Shown here: positions 1-6,171 of the stretch, piece after piece
How positions within the stretch are numbered: the first letter of the stretch is position 1
Layout: every line of letters starts with the position of its first letter
IMG/VR virus record: IMGVR_UViG_3300035698_020060
Location: 1-26,685 of that record
Strand: one strand, 5' to 3'
DNA length: 26,685 bases
Source: a virus
Program-made: the position numbers and the translations under genes
Notes under the pieces: model-generated
The model's input: the letters and a program-made list of their open reading frames with translations, nothing else
The model's database searches: none
What the model was told of the DNA's origin: nothing

Positions 1-495
1 CTTATCTACATTACCAAACAATGTTTCTATTCTTTTTCTTGCTTCATCTGGCTTTTTACTGTGCTTTGTTCTTTCCGCTTCAATTAATTGAACTACATTG
101 TTTGCTTCTTTGTGTTGCCTCATATTACCTCTCGCACCGAATAAACATATTTCGCAATTTTTCATAGTCCACGCACCCACATTCGCACAAGTATTCCCTT
201 TGCTTGTTATTTTCTTCCATATAAAAACAATGGTTCTATACTTAAACCCCCACGCTTCCATCAAAGCAATTCCTTGTTTTAAATGGCTATCTGTAACCCA
301 TAAGAACAAAGCTGCATCTTTATCAGCTAAATTATTTACAGGTAATTCAAGTAATTGCTTTTCGCTCATTGTTTCATATTCATCATTTATGCTTCTTGCC
401 TTTCGTGTTTGCTTTCTTTTTGGGAAAGTTTCTTGATATACAGGTCGGCTGTATCCCCACGCAGGGTCAGCATAAATTACTTTGTATTTTTTCAT
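1..495 (-). CDS. MT-A70 family adenine-N6 methyltransferase, 3' end outside window
   Basis: This open frame of 165 codons has no stop and runs off the left edge, so the C-terminus is missing. The protein begins MKKYKVIYADPAWGYSRP. The motif DPAW (residues 10-13) stands where MT-A70 enzymes carry the catalytic DPPW, with one Pro replaced by Ala. Further family hallmarks follow in order: ALFLWVTDSHL, EAWGFKYRT, an NCEICLFGARG strand and, near the cut end, SKKPDEARKRIETLFG, the usual C-terminal helix. Family members transfer methyl groups from S-adenosylmethionine to adenine N6, and in phages this usually protects DNA from host restriction. The start at 495 is the only reasonable ATG. It lies about 30 bp beyond an attC-like palindrome (525-591) and has no clear promoter of its own. 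Family assignment is firm; the target sequence cannot be told. Confidence 0.88.
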   Translation of the reverse strand, partial: MKKYKVIYADPAWGYSRPVYQETFPKRKQTRKARSINDEYETMSEKQLLELPVNNLADKDAALFLWVTDSHLKQGIALMEAWGFKYRTIVFIWKKITSKGNTCANVGAWTMKNCEICLFGARGNMRQHKEANNVVQLIEAERTKHSKKPDEARKRIETLFGNVDK

Positions 496-524
496 CTTTC
501 GTTATTTTAATCCGTTCATACTAC

Positions 525-591
525 ACCTAACACCGTATATAATGCATAATTTGTAAAAACAAATTCCGACACCATATACAACACGTTAGCT
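525..591 (-). repeat. attC-like imperfect palindrome A
   Basis: The arms pair as CTAAC (527-531) with GTTAG (585-589), GTATAT (535-540) with ATATAC (574-579), and AATTTG (548-553) with CAAATT (560-565) around a TAAAAA loop. Unpaired spacers separate the blocks and differ in length between the two sides, as in integron attC sites. Read on the minus strand, the site ends in GTTAGGT, which fits the attC core consensus GTTRRRY exactly. It starts with AGCTAAC, one base off RYYYAAC. It lies just 3' of the 117-aa gene and just 5' of the methyltransferase gene. It could instead be an unrelated phage hairpin. Confidence 0.45.
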
Positions 592-594
592 GCA

Positions 595-630
595 AGCACT
601 ACACTTGTTCATTTAATCAAGTGTAGTGCT
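595..630. repeat. perfect 13-bp hairpin between the 117-aa gene and palindrome A
   Basis: Bases 595-607 are the exact reverse complement of 618-630, with a 10-nt A/T-rich loop. The hairpin lies 3' of the leftward 117-aa gene, where a terminator would be expected. Neither strand has a T-tract after the stem, so a classical intrinsic terminator is not supported. It abuts palindrome A with only three bases between them. Confidence 0.6.
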
Positions 631-658
631 ATACTGCCAAAAGTAAAAAGCCACCGCA

Positions 659-1012
659 CTATTTCTTTTTTTTAGACCTATATGCTTTCATTGCTTTTTT
701 TTTATCAGCCCCCTTCTTCCACGATCCAGCAGCTAATTTTTCTGCCTTACGCTTACTTTTTACTTTAATCATCTCTCCTTTAGCAGCAGCTTCTTTTGGG
801 GTTTGAGATTTCCAATCACCTGCCTTAGTTGAGGATTCTTTTCCCTTTTTAGGTGTAATTGTTGGAAATACACCAAAATCGCCACGCTTCTTAGATGTGT
901 CTCCAACCCACGCCATTTTGTGAGAAGATGTTGTTCCATCTGAGTTTTTAAGGGCTGTAGTTCTCATTTCTCTAATCGCCTTCTTTTTGTTTATTACTAC
1001 TTTCTTTGCCAT
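659..1012 (-). CDS. 117-aa lysine-rich phage protein
   Basis: The protein is strongly basic and ends in a run of lysines. The central part carries SHKMAWVG, VFPTITP and, further on, GEMIKVKSKRKAEKLAAGSW. This order (a HKM-type strand, a FPT-I/L strand, then a helix ending in A-GSWK) resembles a small domain I recall from many tailed-phage proteins near structural genes. Its biochemical role is not known to me. The basic tail suggests contact with nucleic acid or an acidic partner, which is inference. The gene stands apart from the operon to its right, with 216 bp upstream, and is bracketed by two attC-like palindromes. No promoter matching the TAnnTTTG type was found upstream. Confidence 0.7.
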   Translation of the reverse strand: MAKKVVINKKKAIREMRTTALKNSDGTTSSHKMAWVGDTSKKRGDFGVFPTITPKKGKESSTKAGDWKSQTPKEAAAKGEMIKVKSKRKAEKLAAGSWKKGADKKKAMKAYRSKKKK

Positions 1013-1123
1013 TTTATATGGTATTAAATTATTGGGTACTCTTTAAAAGATTTTCCCCACCCTCTTTTTTATTTTTTAGTTCAGTATTTTAATCAACTTT
1101 TGTGCTTATTTTCCGTGCCAGTC

Positions 1124-1186
1124 AGCTAACACGGCATCATATTGCATTGTGAAAAACAACGACAATATCGGCAACGAGAGTTTAGC
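1124..1186 (-). repeat. attC-like imperfect palindrome B
   Basis: The outer arms GCTAA (1125-1129) and TTAGC (1182-1186) pair. ATATTG (1139-1144) pairs with CAATAT (1163-1168), and TTGT (1147-1150) with ACAA (1156-1159) around an A-rich loop. Unpaired bulges lie between the blocks. On the minus strand it ends GTTAGCT, one base off GTTRRRY. It shares with palindrome A the stretches TTGTTTTT, ATGCA-ATAT and CGTGTTAG, so the two appear related. It lies between the end of the 70-aa gene (1229) and the start of the 117-aa gene (1012). The match to attC is weaker than for palindrome A. Confidence 0.38.
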
Positions 1187-1228
1187 CGAGAACCGTTAAG
1201 GAAGCGTTCTATATATTCTTTTTCAACT

Positions 1229-1441
1229 TTACACAAGCCCCAATTTTCTACAAGATCCCTTACCATCCTGGTCCTCATACCTTATACTGAGTATTTGGTA
1301 ATTAGGTTTGCCATTATCAAAGAGGCTTATTGGTGTTATACCTAGGGTTATCGTATGATCCAGATTACTGTTTTCATCGTGGATGTCACGGTAGGTAGAC
1401 ACACACTTTTTTCTAAAAAAAAACTTCTTTGTCCACTTCAT
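1229..1441 (-). CDS. 70-aa hypothetical protein, last gene of the leftward operon
   Basis: I do not recognise this protein. It begins MKWTKKFFFRKK, a basic stretch, followed by a mixed polar region without a membrane segment or obvious motif. The ATG lies two bases after the metallophosphoesterase stop codon, so the two genes are very likely translated from one message. A single internal Cys (CVSTYRD) and one near the C-terminus are the only cysteines. It is the last gene before palindrome B and so probably the end of the operon. The tight spacing supports it as a real gene; length and lack of homology keep confidence moderate. Confidence 0.55.
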   Translation of the reverse strand: MKWTKKFFFRKKCVSTYRDIHDENSNLDHTITLGITPISLFDNGKPNYQILSIRYEDQDGKGSCRKLGLV

Positions 1442-1443
1442 AG

Positions 1444-2667
1444 TTAAAAAATGTGAGTGAACCTGGCAACTTGGCCAAAATCTATATGATGAATAAATCC
1501 TTCAATTGCTTTTGGTGCACCTGTGAACCCATTCCTTGCATGCCAACTATCTGTTCCGGAAGGACTTCTTAGAGTCTCAAATGTCACTCCAATATAATCT
1601 TTTGATATCTTATGATGAACGTGGTGCCCATATATGTATCTATGTTTACACTCACTCCAATGCTTGGATTCATCTGCCATGAGTAAAGGTAAATCAGCTT
1701 GTTTAGCACCATCACCATGCGTGGACCCTATCAGATTATTTCCGTATCTAAAGTATTTCCTGTGGGCTATCGATGTATCAAATGTAATATTCTTGCAGTC
1801 TTTAAAATATGTGGAAATTACATCCGCTAAAAAGAACCCGCTTTGGTAATCATGATTTGACGGATTGTATAGGAAATGGACATCGGCCACCTCTAACAAT
1901 CTCTCTAATAGTTCTACATACAGTTCTTTAGCTATGAGGAATGCCCTGTACCACATTACATCACTATCGACAGTTGTCCCAGACGTGGTTGTACTCCTAG
2001 GTGTATCAATATGAAGAATATCATTTCCGGCTATGAACAGCACCTTGCTGATAGAGAATCCCTTAGACTTCTCAATGATCCCCTCAACACCCTCTCTTGC
2101 TCTTTTCACAGCTATCTGACTATTGTACTCCTCCCCATCTTCAAGACTATCACAAAGTTTTCCTATATGGAGATCTGCTGGATCAATAATTAGTAGATGT
2201 GGTTTACTATCATCTGTTTGTTGCCTTTTTATTGTCTTAGGCCTGTTGGGGATACCCTCAATCTCTAGCAGCAGATCCTTACAAAATTTTTCAAACCCAT
2301 CTCCTGCAATAATGTTGCTTGCAATATTGTAATAAGCCCCTTTAGAAGTGTGCGTTACAAGCTTAAAGGTTCGCACTTGTTCAAAAGGAATTTCGTAAAA
2401 TTCACAATATTCCTTAATACTCATCACTTTCCCATCTGGCTTCAATGCGGAAAGTTGCGACACACCTTCATACCCATTTGTATCTGTGACGGTTTCGTTC
2501 TCAAGGTCTTGATCTACATTGTTTTTCTTGAGATAACGAGAGACTCTGAGTCGGTACTTTTCCTCGTATGGTATGTTTACTGAACTGCAGTAGTTCTTCA
2601 CAGCTTCTGTTATATTCCCACCAACCCTGTAGGTGTCAATGATCACCCCTATGTCAAAGTTTTTCAT
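1444..2667 (-). CDS. metallophosphoesterase with N-terminal HTH-like region
   Basis: The C-terminal half shows the calcineurin-like metallophosphoesterase signature in order: DLHIGK (D165, H167), GND (214-216), NHD (271-273), a lone His in THGDG (H317) and GHHVHH (347-352). These residues bind two metal ions in the family and hydrolyse phosphomono- or diesters, often in nucleic acids. The first 50 residues (GNITEAVKNYCSSV, then YRLRVSRYLKK) look like a helix-turn-helix, which would bring the enzyme to DNA. The fusion recalls phage relatives often compared to SbcD-type nucleases. Its operon mates RecA, an SSB-like protein and a GIY-YIG nuclease point to DNA recombination or degradation. Substrate and exact role are inferred. 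At 407 aa it appears complete. Confidence 0.85.
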   Translation of the reverse strand: MKNFDIGVIIDTYRVGGNITEAVKNYCSSVNIPYEEKYRLRVSRYLKKNNVDQDLENETVTDTNGYEGVSQLSALKPDGKVMSIKEYCEFYEIPFEQVRTFKLVTHTSKGAYYNIASNIIAGDGFEKFCKDLLLEIEGIPNRPKTIKRQQTDDSKPHLLIIDPADLHIGKLCDSLEDGEEYNSQIAVKRAREGVEGIIEKSKGFSISKVLFIAGNDILHIDTPRSTTTSGTTVDSDVMWYRAFLIAKELYVELLERLLEVADVHFLYNPSNHDYQSGFFLADVISTYFKDCKNITFDTSIAHRKYFRYGNNLIGSTHGDGAKQADLPLLMADESKHWSECKHRYIYGHHVHHKISKDYIGVTFETLRSPSGTDSWHARNGFTGAPKAIEGFIHHIDFGQVARFTHIF

Positions 2668-2684
2668 AAATACTTATAGTTATT

Positions 2685-2879
2685 TTAATAAAAGCTATCA
2701 AAGTCTTCTTCCATGTCTCCTATATCAGAGTCATCAAGAAACCTTTCATTCTGACTATACAGTGCAGAAAATAGTGCTTGATCATTCTCCCAAGAGCCTG
2801 TAAGCTCTGGGTACATCTCTTCTAGGTCACCACTGTCCCTAAGCGCTATGTACACTGCTCGAATTTCTTTAGCTGACAT
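2685..2879 (-). CDS. 64-aa acidic hypothetical protein
   Basis: This short, strongly acidic protein ends in an Asp/Glu-rich stretch (DDSDIGDMEEDFDSFY). The N-terminus MSAKEIRAVYIALRDSG could form one helix, and the acidic tail is probably disordered. I recognise no family. Small acidic phage proteins sometimes mimic DNA or bind host enzymes, but nothing here proves that. It sits six bases after the secreted-protein gene and 17 bases before the metallophosphoesterase, in the same direction, so it belongs to the leftward operon. Position and tight spacing are the main support. Confidence 0.55.
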   Translation of the reverse strand: MSAKEIRAVYIALRDSGDLEEMYPELTGSWENDQALFSALYSQNERFLDDSDIGDMEEDFDSFY

Positions 2880-2885
2880 ACAGTC

Positions 2886-3248
2886 CTAGTATTGGTGTGC
2901 AAAAGTCAAACCTTCCCCATAGACTCTGGTGTAACTACCAGAGCTATCTATTAAGAGGATCATTCTGGTCGAAATCTCTAAAGTGAAAGTAAAGGCGTTC
3001 CCACTCTTATTCATCACCTCGTAAACAATTTTGTTAGGGTAAAAACTGACGCTCAATACTTTGATTTCATCAATCAGCTTATAGTTAGAGAATTCTTGAA
3101 TTTGAGAGTTGTTTGCAACATAACTTAATTTAAGATCTTCATCAAGCGTTGTTCTGCTAATTCCAAACCTTGTTCCATATTCGAATGTCACCTGTGCATT
3201 TAAAGGCAGTGTGGATATTAGTGTTAAAAGTATTATTAGTTTTCGCAT
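2886..3248 (-). CDS. 120-aa secreted or periplasmic protein
   Basis: The chosen start (3248) gives MRKLIILLTLISTLPLNAQ, a textbook Sec signal peptide with a basic N-region, a hydrophobic core and an NAQ cleavage site typical of Bacteroidetes. An in-frame ATG at 3293 would add 15 residues ahead of the signal and overlap a hairpin, so it is less likely. The mature part (about 100 aa) is rich in beta-forming residues with no cysteines, and I recognise no family. A secreted protein inside a DNA-metabolism operon is out of place. Possible roles are altering the infected cell's envelope or excluding other phages; both are speculation. The signal peptide is the only solid functional clue. Confidence 0.7.
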   Translation of the reverse strand: MRKLIILLTLISTLPLNAQVTFEYGTRFGISRTTLDEDLKLSYVANNSQIQEFSNYKLIDEIKVLSVSFYPNKIVYEVMNKSGNAFTFTLEISTRMILLIDSSGSYTRVYGEGLTFAHQY

Positions 3249-3264
3249 GTTGTCAGATATAATA

Positions 3265-3294
3265 AGTGGAGACCCTTTTACAGAAATCTCCACT
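3265..3294 (-). repeat. 8-bp hairpin between SSB-like and secreted-protein genes
   Basis: AGTGGAGA at 3265-3272 is the exact reverse complement of TCTCCACT at 3287-3294, with a 14-nt loop. It lies in the 55-bp gap after the SSB-like gene on the leftward strand. It has no clean T-tract (TATTATAT follows on the minus strand), so it may be a weak terminator, an attenuator or an mRNA-stabilising hairpin that lowers expression of downstream genes. Confidence 0.4.
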
Positions 3295-3303
3295 CACATG
3301 GTT

Positions 3304-4128
3304 TTAGAAAGGTAAATCATCATTACTTGCCAGCTTAGCTGGTGGTGCCTGATACACAACCTGTGTTGGCGTAGGTGTCTGTACATACTGTTGACCAGAT
3401 GCCGCAGCGTATTGTTGTACAGGTGCTTGTTGTGTAACCGGTTGTTGTACAGGTGCTTGTTGAATTGGAGCAGCTTGTTGTGTAACTGGTGCGCCTTGTA
3501 CAGGGGGAGCTGTTTGAGCAGGAGCAGCTTGTTGGACTTTCCCATATTTCAACAACACCTGGCTGTATAGGTAGTTGTCTTTATCTGATGAATTTGCAGA
3601 ACTGCTGCCATCAAAGTTTTTTGACCAAACAATTGCTGGGATATCACCTTGATTGAACACACCCTCTTTAGTGGTGTATGTTCTTGATAGTCGCCCCACT
3701 TTAGGTTCATCCATCACATTCTCCCAATCTGATGCAAATTTGATGGAGATGCCTATGCTATTATACGTAGTGCCTTCAACAGGCATATTGTAAGCATAGA
3801 ATCTGTATAGAGTGCCTGCTTGTAAGAACGGGAGCTTTTCTAAAATAGACTCTGCAAACGTGCCTATACCTCCTTTTTGGTTCTTGAAGGGAATTTGTAG
3901 GTAGACATTATTGTTAAACTGGTCCATTAAGTGTACAGATACCTGCTTACCTATTTTTGAATCCCGGAGCTCAACAGTTTGGAAGAAGCCGAAGAAACCT
4001 TTCGTGTGAACTTTTCTGAAAGAAATATTGTTCTTGGTACTGATATGTTGTTCGAAACCTTCTTTTGGAGTTTTGGAAGACTCATATATCGTTCCATCAT
4101 ATCCTGCATTTAAATAAATTGTTGCCAT
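3304..4128 (-). CDS. single-stranded DNA-binding protein-like, acidic tail DDLPF
   Basis: The protein has three parts: an N-terminal domain of about 190 residues, a low-complexity Gln/Pro/Ala linker (about 198-260), and a C-terminal tail SNDDLPF. That layout (DNA-binding fold, flexible linker, acidic tip ending in Pro-Phe) is the hallmark of bacterial SSB proteins, whose tip recruits repair enzymes. The N-terminal domain does not show the canonical SSB motifs, so this is either a divergent OB fold or a phage-specific binder. At 274 aa it is longer than the usual 160-180 aa. RecA and nucleases in the same operon support the role. The region before the ATG is very A-rich, consistent with efficient translation in this group. 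Confidence 0.75.
   Translation of the reverse strand: MATIYLNAGYDGTIYESSKTPKEGFEQHISTKNNISFRKVHTKGFFGFFQTVELRDSKIGKQVSVHLMDQFNNNVYLQIPFKNQKGGIGTFAESILEKLPFLQAGTLYRFYAYNMPVEGTTYNSIGISIKFASDWENVMDEPKVGRLSRTYTTKEGVFNQGDIPAIVWSKNFDGSSSANSSDKDNYLYSQVLLKYGKVQQAAPAQTAPPVQGAPVTQQAAPIQQAPVQQPVTQQAPVQQYAAASGQQYVQTPTPTQVVYQAPPAKLASNDDLPF
3412..3462 (-). repeat. 21-bp direct repeat in the SSB linker
   Basis: Bases 3412-3432 and 3442-3462 are identical over 21 bp, 30 bp apart. They encode the repeated QQAPVQQ segments of the SSB linker. The repeat keeps the reading frame, so slippage would lengthen or shorten the linker without breaking the gene. Confidence 0.85.
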
Positions 4129-4175
4129 TATTTTTTAGTTTTTATTATTATTTTTTTTGTAAAGGTAAACCTTAT

Positions 4176-4376
4176 TTACTTATCTCCAAACTTTTTATCT
4201 AAAAAAATTACAATTTCTCTTAGAGCTGCCTGTGTGTCAAGCATGTAGCTCTGTGTCCACATCCCTAATAAGAAGCTAAATTTACGTTCCCCTATGTCTT
4301 TACCACCATTCCCAATGAAGTATTGGTATAAGAAATCTCGTTTTGTCCGGATTGCTATGTATTGCTCTTTTGTCAT
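4176..4376 (-). CDS. 66-aa hypothetical protein
   Basis: I recognise no family. The sequence looks helical, with an aromatic-rich centre (FSFLLGMWTQSYML) and a charged C-terminus ending KKFGDK. The hydrophobic stretch is too short and polar for a confident membrane segment. The ATG overlaps the stop codon of a 28-codon frame (4373-4459) in ATGA fashion, suggesting coupled translation within the leftward operon. The SSB-like gene starts 47 bp further along. Support is operon position, direction and intact frame. Confidence 0.55.
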   Translation of the reverse strand: MTKEQYIAIRTKRDFLYQYFIGNGGKDIGERKFSFLLGMWTQSYMLDTQAALREIVIFLDKKFGDK

Positions 4377-4459
4377 ACTTCGTATTTTGATGTATAGACC
4401 ATTGCTTCATCAATTCGAATCAGCATCCAGTCTAGGATTTTAACTACTAGCCTCTTCAT
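4373..4459 (-). CDS. possible 28-aa small protein
   Basis: The frame begins MKRLVVKILDWMLIRIDEAM and ends KYEV. It starts inside the last codons of the 107-aa gene, and its TGA overlaps the ATG of the 66-aa gene. It therefore fills exactly the only gap of note in this part of the operon. The first 20 residues would form an amphipathic helix. It may be a real micro-protein or merely a translation-coupling leader peptide; nothing beyond its fit to the gap supports it. Confidence 0.33.
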   Translation of the reverse strand: MKRLVVKILDWMLIRIDEAMVYTSKYEV

Positions 4460-4763
4460 CCCTTTTCAAATTAAATTTAGCTAAAAGAGCATTTATCATC
4501 ATATCATCATGGTATGAATATACATCTCGATGGGTAAGATTATTGAGTAGGTTTTCTGCACCACTTGTTAATCCTTTATACCTAGAGACCAATTCAGTGA
4601 TGATCATATCAGTATCGGTCACTCTAGGCGGAACACCCATAGTAAATGATTTCCCATAAGTCTTGGCAAGTTTACTCACCTCTTTGCTTACCATATCAAT
4701 CAATTCGTTGTTTGGTATATCAGCTAGTGCTTTCTCAAAAGCCTCTTGTCTAGTTACGCTCAT
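4440..4763 (-). CDS. 107-aa hypothetical helical protein
   Basis: The protein is predicted by eye to be mostly helical, with charged helices at both ends and no cysteine or membrane segment. Features include GVPPRVTDTDMII in the middle and a C-terminal RDEEASS. I recognise no family. Its start overlaps the GIY-YIG stop by four bases (ATGA), a sign of coupled translation, so it probably works in the same DNA-processing pathway. No catalytic motif is visible. Confidence 0.6.
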   Translation of the reverse strand: MSVTRQEAFEKALADIPNNELIDMVSKEVSKLAKTYGKSFTMGVPPRVTDTDMIITELVSRYKGLTSGAENLLNNLTHRDVYSYHDDMMINALLAKFNLKRDEEASS

Positions 4764-5200
4764 AAAAATAGTTTTGGATAAAATTTACCTAGTATGTTTT
4801 CATTATAAGAATTATTGCCAGGTTCAATGACTCCATCAATCATTTGGTACTTTATTTCGAAATAGGACATTGCTTGTTTTGTACTACAAACTTGTAAAAT
4901 CTCTTTGGTATATTTGGCACCATCAGAAATTGATTGATTGAGTGGTACACAAGATCCTGTATATTCGGACCATTTTGGCATAACTGTCGTCACCATCTCA
5001 TAAAGTTTCTTACGCTTGTCTGTGATCTCTGCCTTTTGTTTTTTGCCAAAATGTTTTTTACGAGTTGAAAACAAAGACTTCTTTCCAATATAGCTTCTGT
5101 TATTTGTATGATCAGTTATCTTATAGATAAAACCTATAGTTCCTTCCGGAAACTGCGAGACATCTTTCATCTCGACCCCTTTATACGTCCAGTAAATCAT
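4760..5200 (-). CDS. GIY-YIG family nuclease
   Basis: The GIY-YIG core appears as GFIYKITDHTNNRSYIGKK (residues about 23-41), with FIY replacing GIY and YIG retained, followed by an Arg/Lys-rich helix. Later blocks WSEYTGS and YTKEILQVCSTKQAMSYFE match a conserved phage branch of this family, in which the Glu of the second block is the likely metal-binding residue. Such enzymes nick or cut DNA; this branch has no separate DNA-binding domain, consistent with 146 aa. It overlaps recA by four bases (ATGA) at its start and the 107-aa gene at its end. A recombination-linked role is more likely than homing because it is an integral operon member, but that is inference. Confidence 0.8.
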   Translation of the reverse strand: MIYWTYKGVEMKDVSQFPEGTIGFIYKITDHTNNRSYIGKKSLFSTRKKHFGKKQKAEITDKRKKLYEMVTTVMPKWSEYTGSCVPLNQSISDGAKYTKEILQVCSTKQAMSYFEIKYQMIDGVIEPGNNSYNENILGKFYPKLFL

Positions 5201-6162
5201 TTTTGTTGCTTTAGTCCATCAAGTACTTTTTTTCTTAATTCTTCAAGAAGCTCTGGGTTATCATTCATTAAAACTGTGACCTTTTCCAAGCCTTGCCCTA
5301 ATTTAGTATCACCGTATGCATACCAAGACCCTGACTTTTTAACGATTTCCATTTCGGTTGCTAATGAGATAATTTCTGCAGCTGTATCATAGCCTTCCCC
5401 GTATTTTAGAATAACCTCGCATTTTTTGAAAGGAGGAAATACCTTATTCTTCTTTGTCTCAAAAATCATCTCGTGCCCAACAGCTTCCCCTGCAACCATA
5501 ATAGGTTGTGATTTTCTGATGCTTAATCTGATTGATGCATAAAACTTCATGGCATTACCTACACCAATTGCTTGTCCTGCATAAAGGCCAATCTTATCTC
5601 TGATTTGAGAAATGAAGATTACAGTACATTTGTGTTTTTTGGCAACTCCTGTGATTTTCCGTAAGCCTTTTGAGAGCATCCTTGCTTGTAAGCCCATTTG
5701 CTGATCACTCATTTCCCCTTCTAACTCAGCTTTTGGCACTAGCGCAGATGTTGAATCGACTATGGCTAGTGCGATTTCCCCCGTCTCAATCATTGCAATG
5801 GTTACATCAATTGCATTCTCCCCACTATCTGGTTGTGAGATAGCTAGTTCATCAATATTCACACCTAGTGATTTTGCATATTCCGCATCAAAGGAATGCT
5901 CTGCATCACAAAAAAAGGCATTATGCCCATCTCTCTGTGTTTGTGCAATTGCTTCAATTGTCACAGTAGTTTTACCTGCGGATTCGGGCCCATAGATTTC
6001 GATAATACGTCCTCTTGGAAATCCTCCTCCTGTGATATGATCGAGCCACAAGGATCCACTAGGTAAAAATTCTATATCTGTACTCGTATCAGATAATTTC
6101 ATTACAGACTCTTTTCCATAGAGTCCTTGTACTTTGGCTAATGCCTCTTTCGATATACCCAT
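5197..6162 (-). CDS. recA: RecA recombinase (phage-encoded)
   Basis: Walker A is GPESAGKT (58-65), followed by the catalytic-Glu region CDAEHSFDAEYAKSLGV (85-101), Walker B ALAIVD (131-136), the segment KAELEGEMSD and the DNA-binding L2 region (about 188-205) after FISQIRDKIG. This order matches bacterial RecA closely. RecA forms ATP-dependent filaments on single-stranded DNA and drives strand exchange. At 321 aa it is about 30 residues shorter than the E. coli protein and lacks the long acidic C-terminal tail that restrains filament formation, so it may be more active. It begins 9 bp after the TnpB-like gene and overlaps the nuclease gene, forming a recombination module with the SSB-like protein. 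Alternative phage recombinases such as UvsX or Sak4 fit less well. Confidence 0.95.
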   Translation of the reverse strand: MGISKEALAKVQGLYGKESVMKLSDTSTDIEFLPSGSLWLDHITGGGFPRGRIIEIYGPESAGKTTVTIEAIAQTQRDGHNAFFCDAEHSFDAEYAKSLGVNIDELAISQPDSGENAIDVTIAMIETGEIALAIVDSTSALVPKAELEGEMSDQQMGLQARMLSKGLRKITGVAKKHKCTVIFISQIRDKIGLYAGQAIGVGNAMKFYASIRLSIRKSQPIMVAGEAVGHEMIFETKKNKVFPPFKKCEVILKYGEGYDTAAEIISLATEMEIVKKSGSWYAYGDTKLGQGLEKVTVLMNDNPELLEELRKKVLDGLKQQK

Positions 6163-6171
6163 TTTACTTTT

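Noticed and set aside
98-436. Plus-strand 112-codon frame
   Set aside because: It lies antisense within the methyltransferase gene, whose minus-strand protein shows the full set of MT-A70 motifs. It has no motif or promoter of its own.
595-630. 13-bp hairpin as an intrinsic terminator of the 117-aa gene
   Set aside because: The stem is strong but no T-tract follows on either strand, so only a hairpin is reported.
3294-3545. Minus-strand 83-codon frame rich in His, Leu and Gln
   Set aside because: It is a frame-shifted reading of the SSB linker repeats and lies entirely inside that gene.
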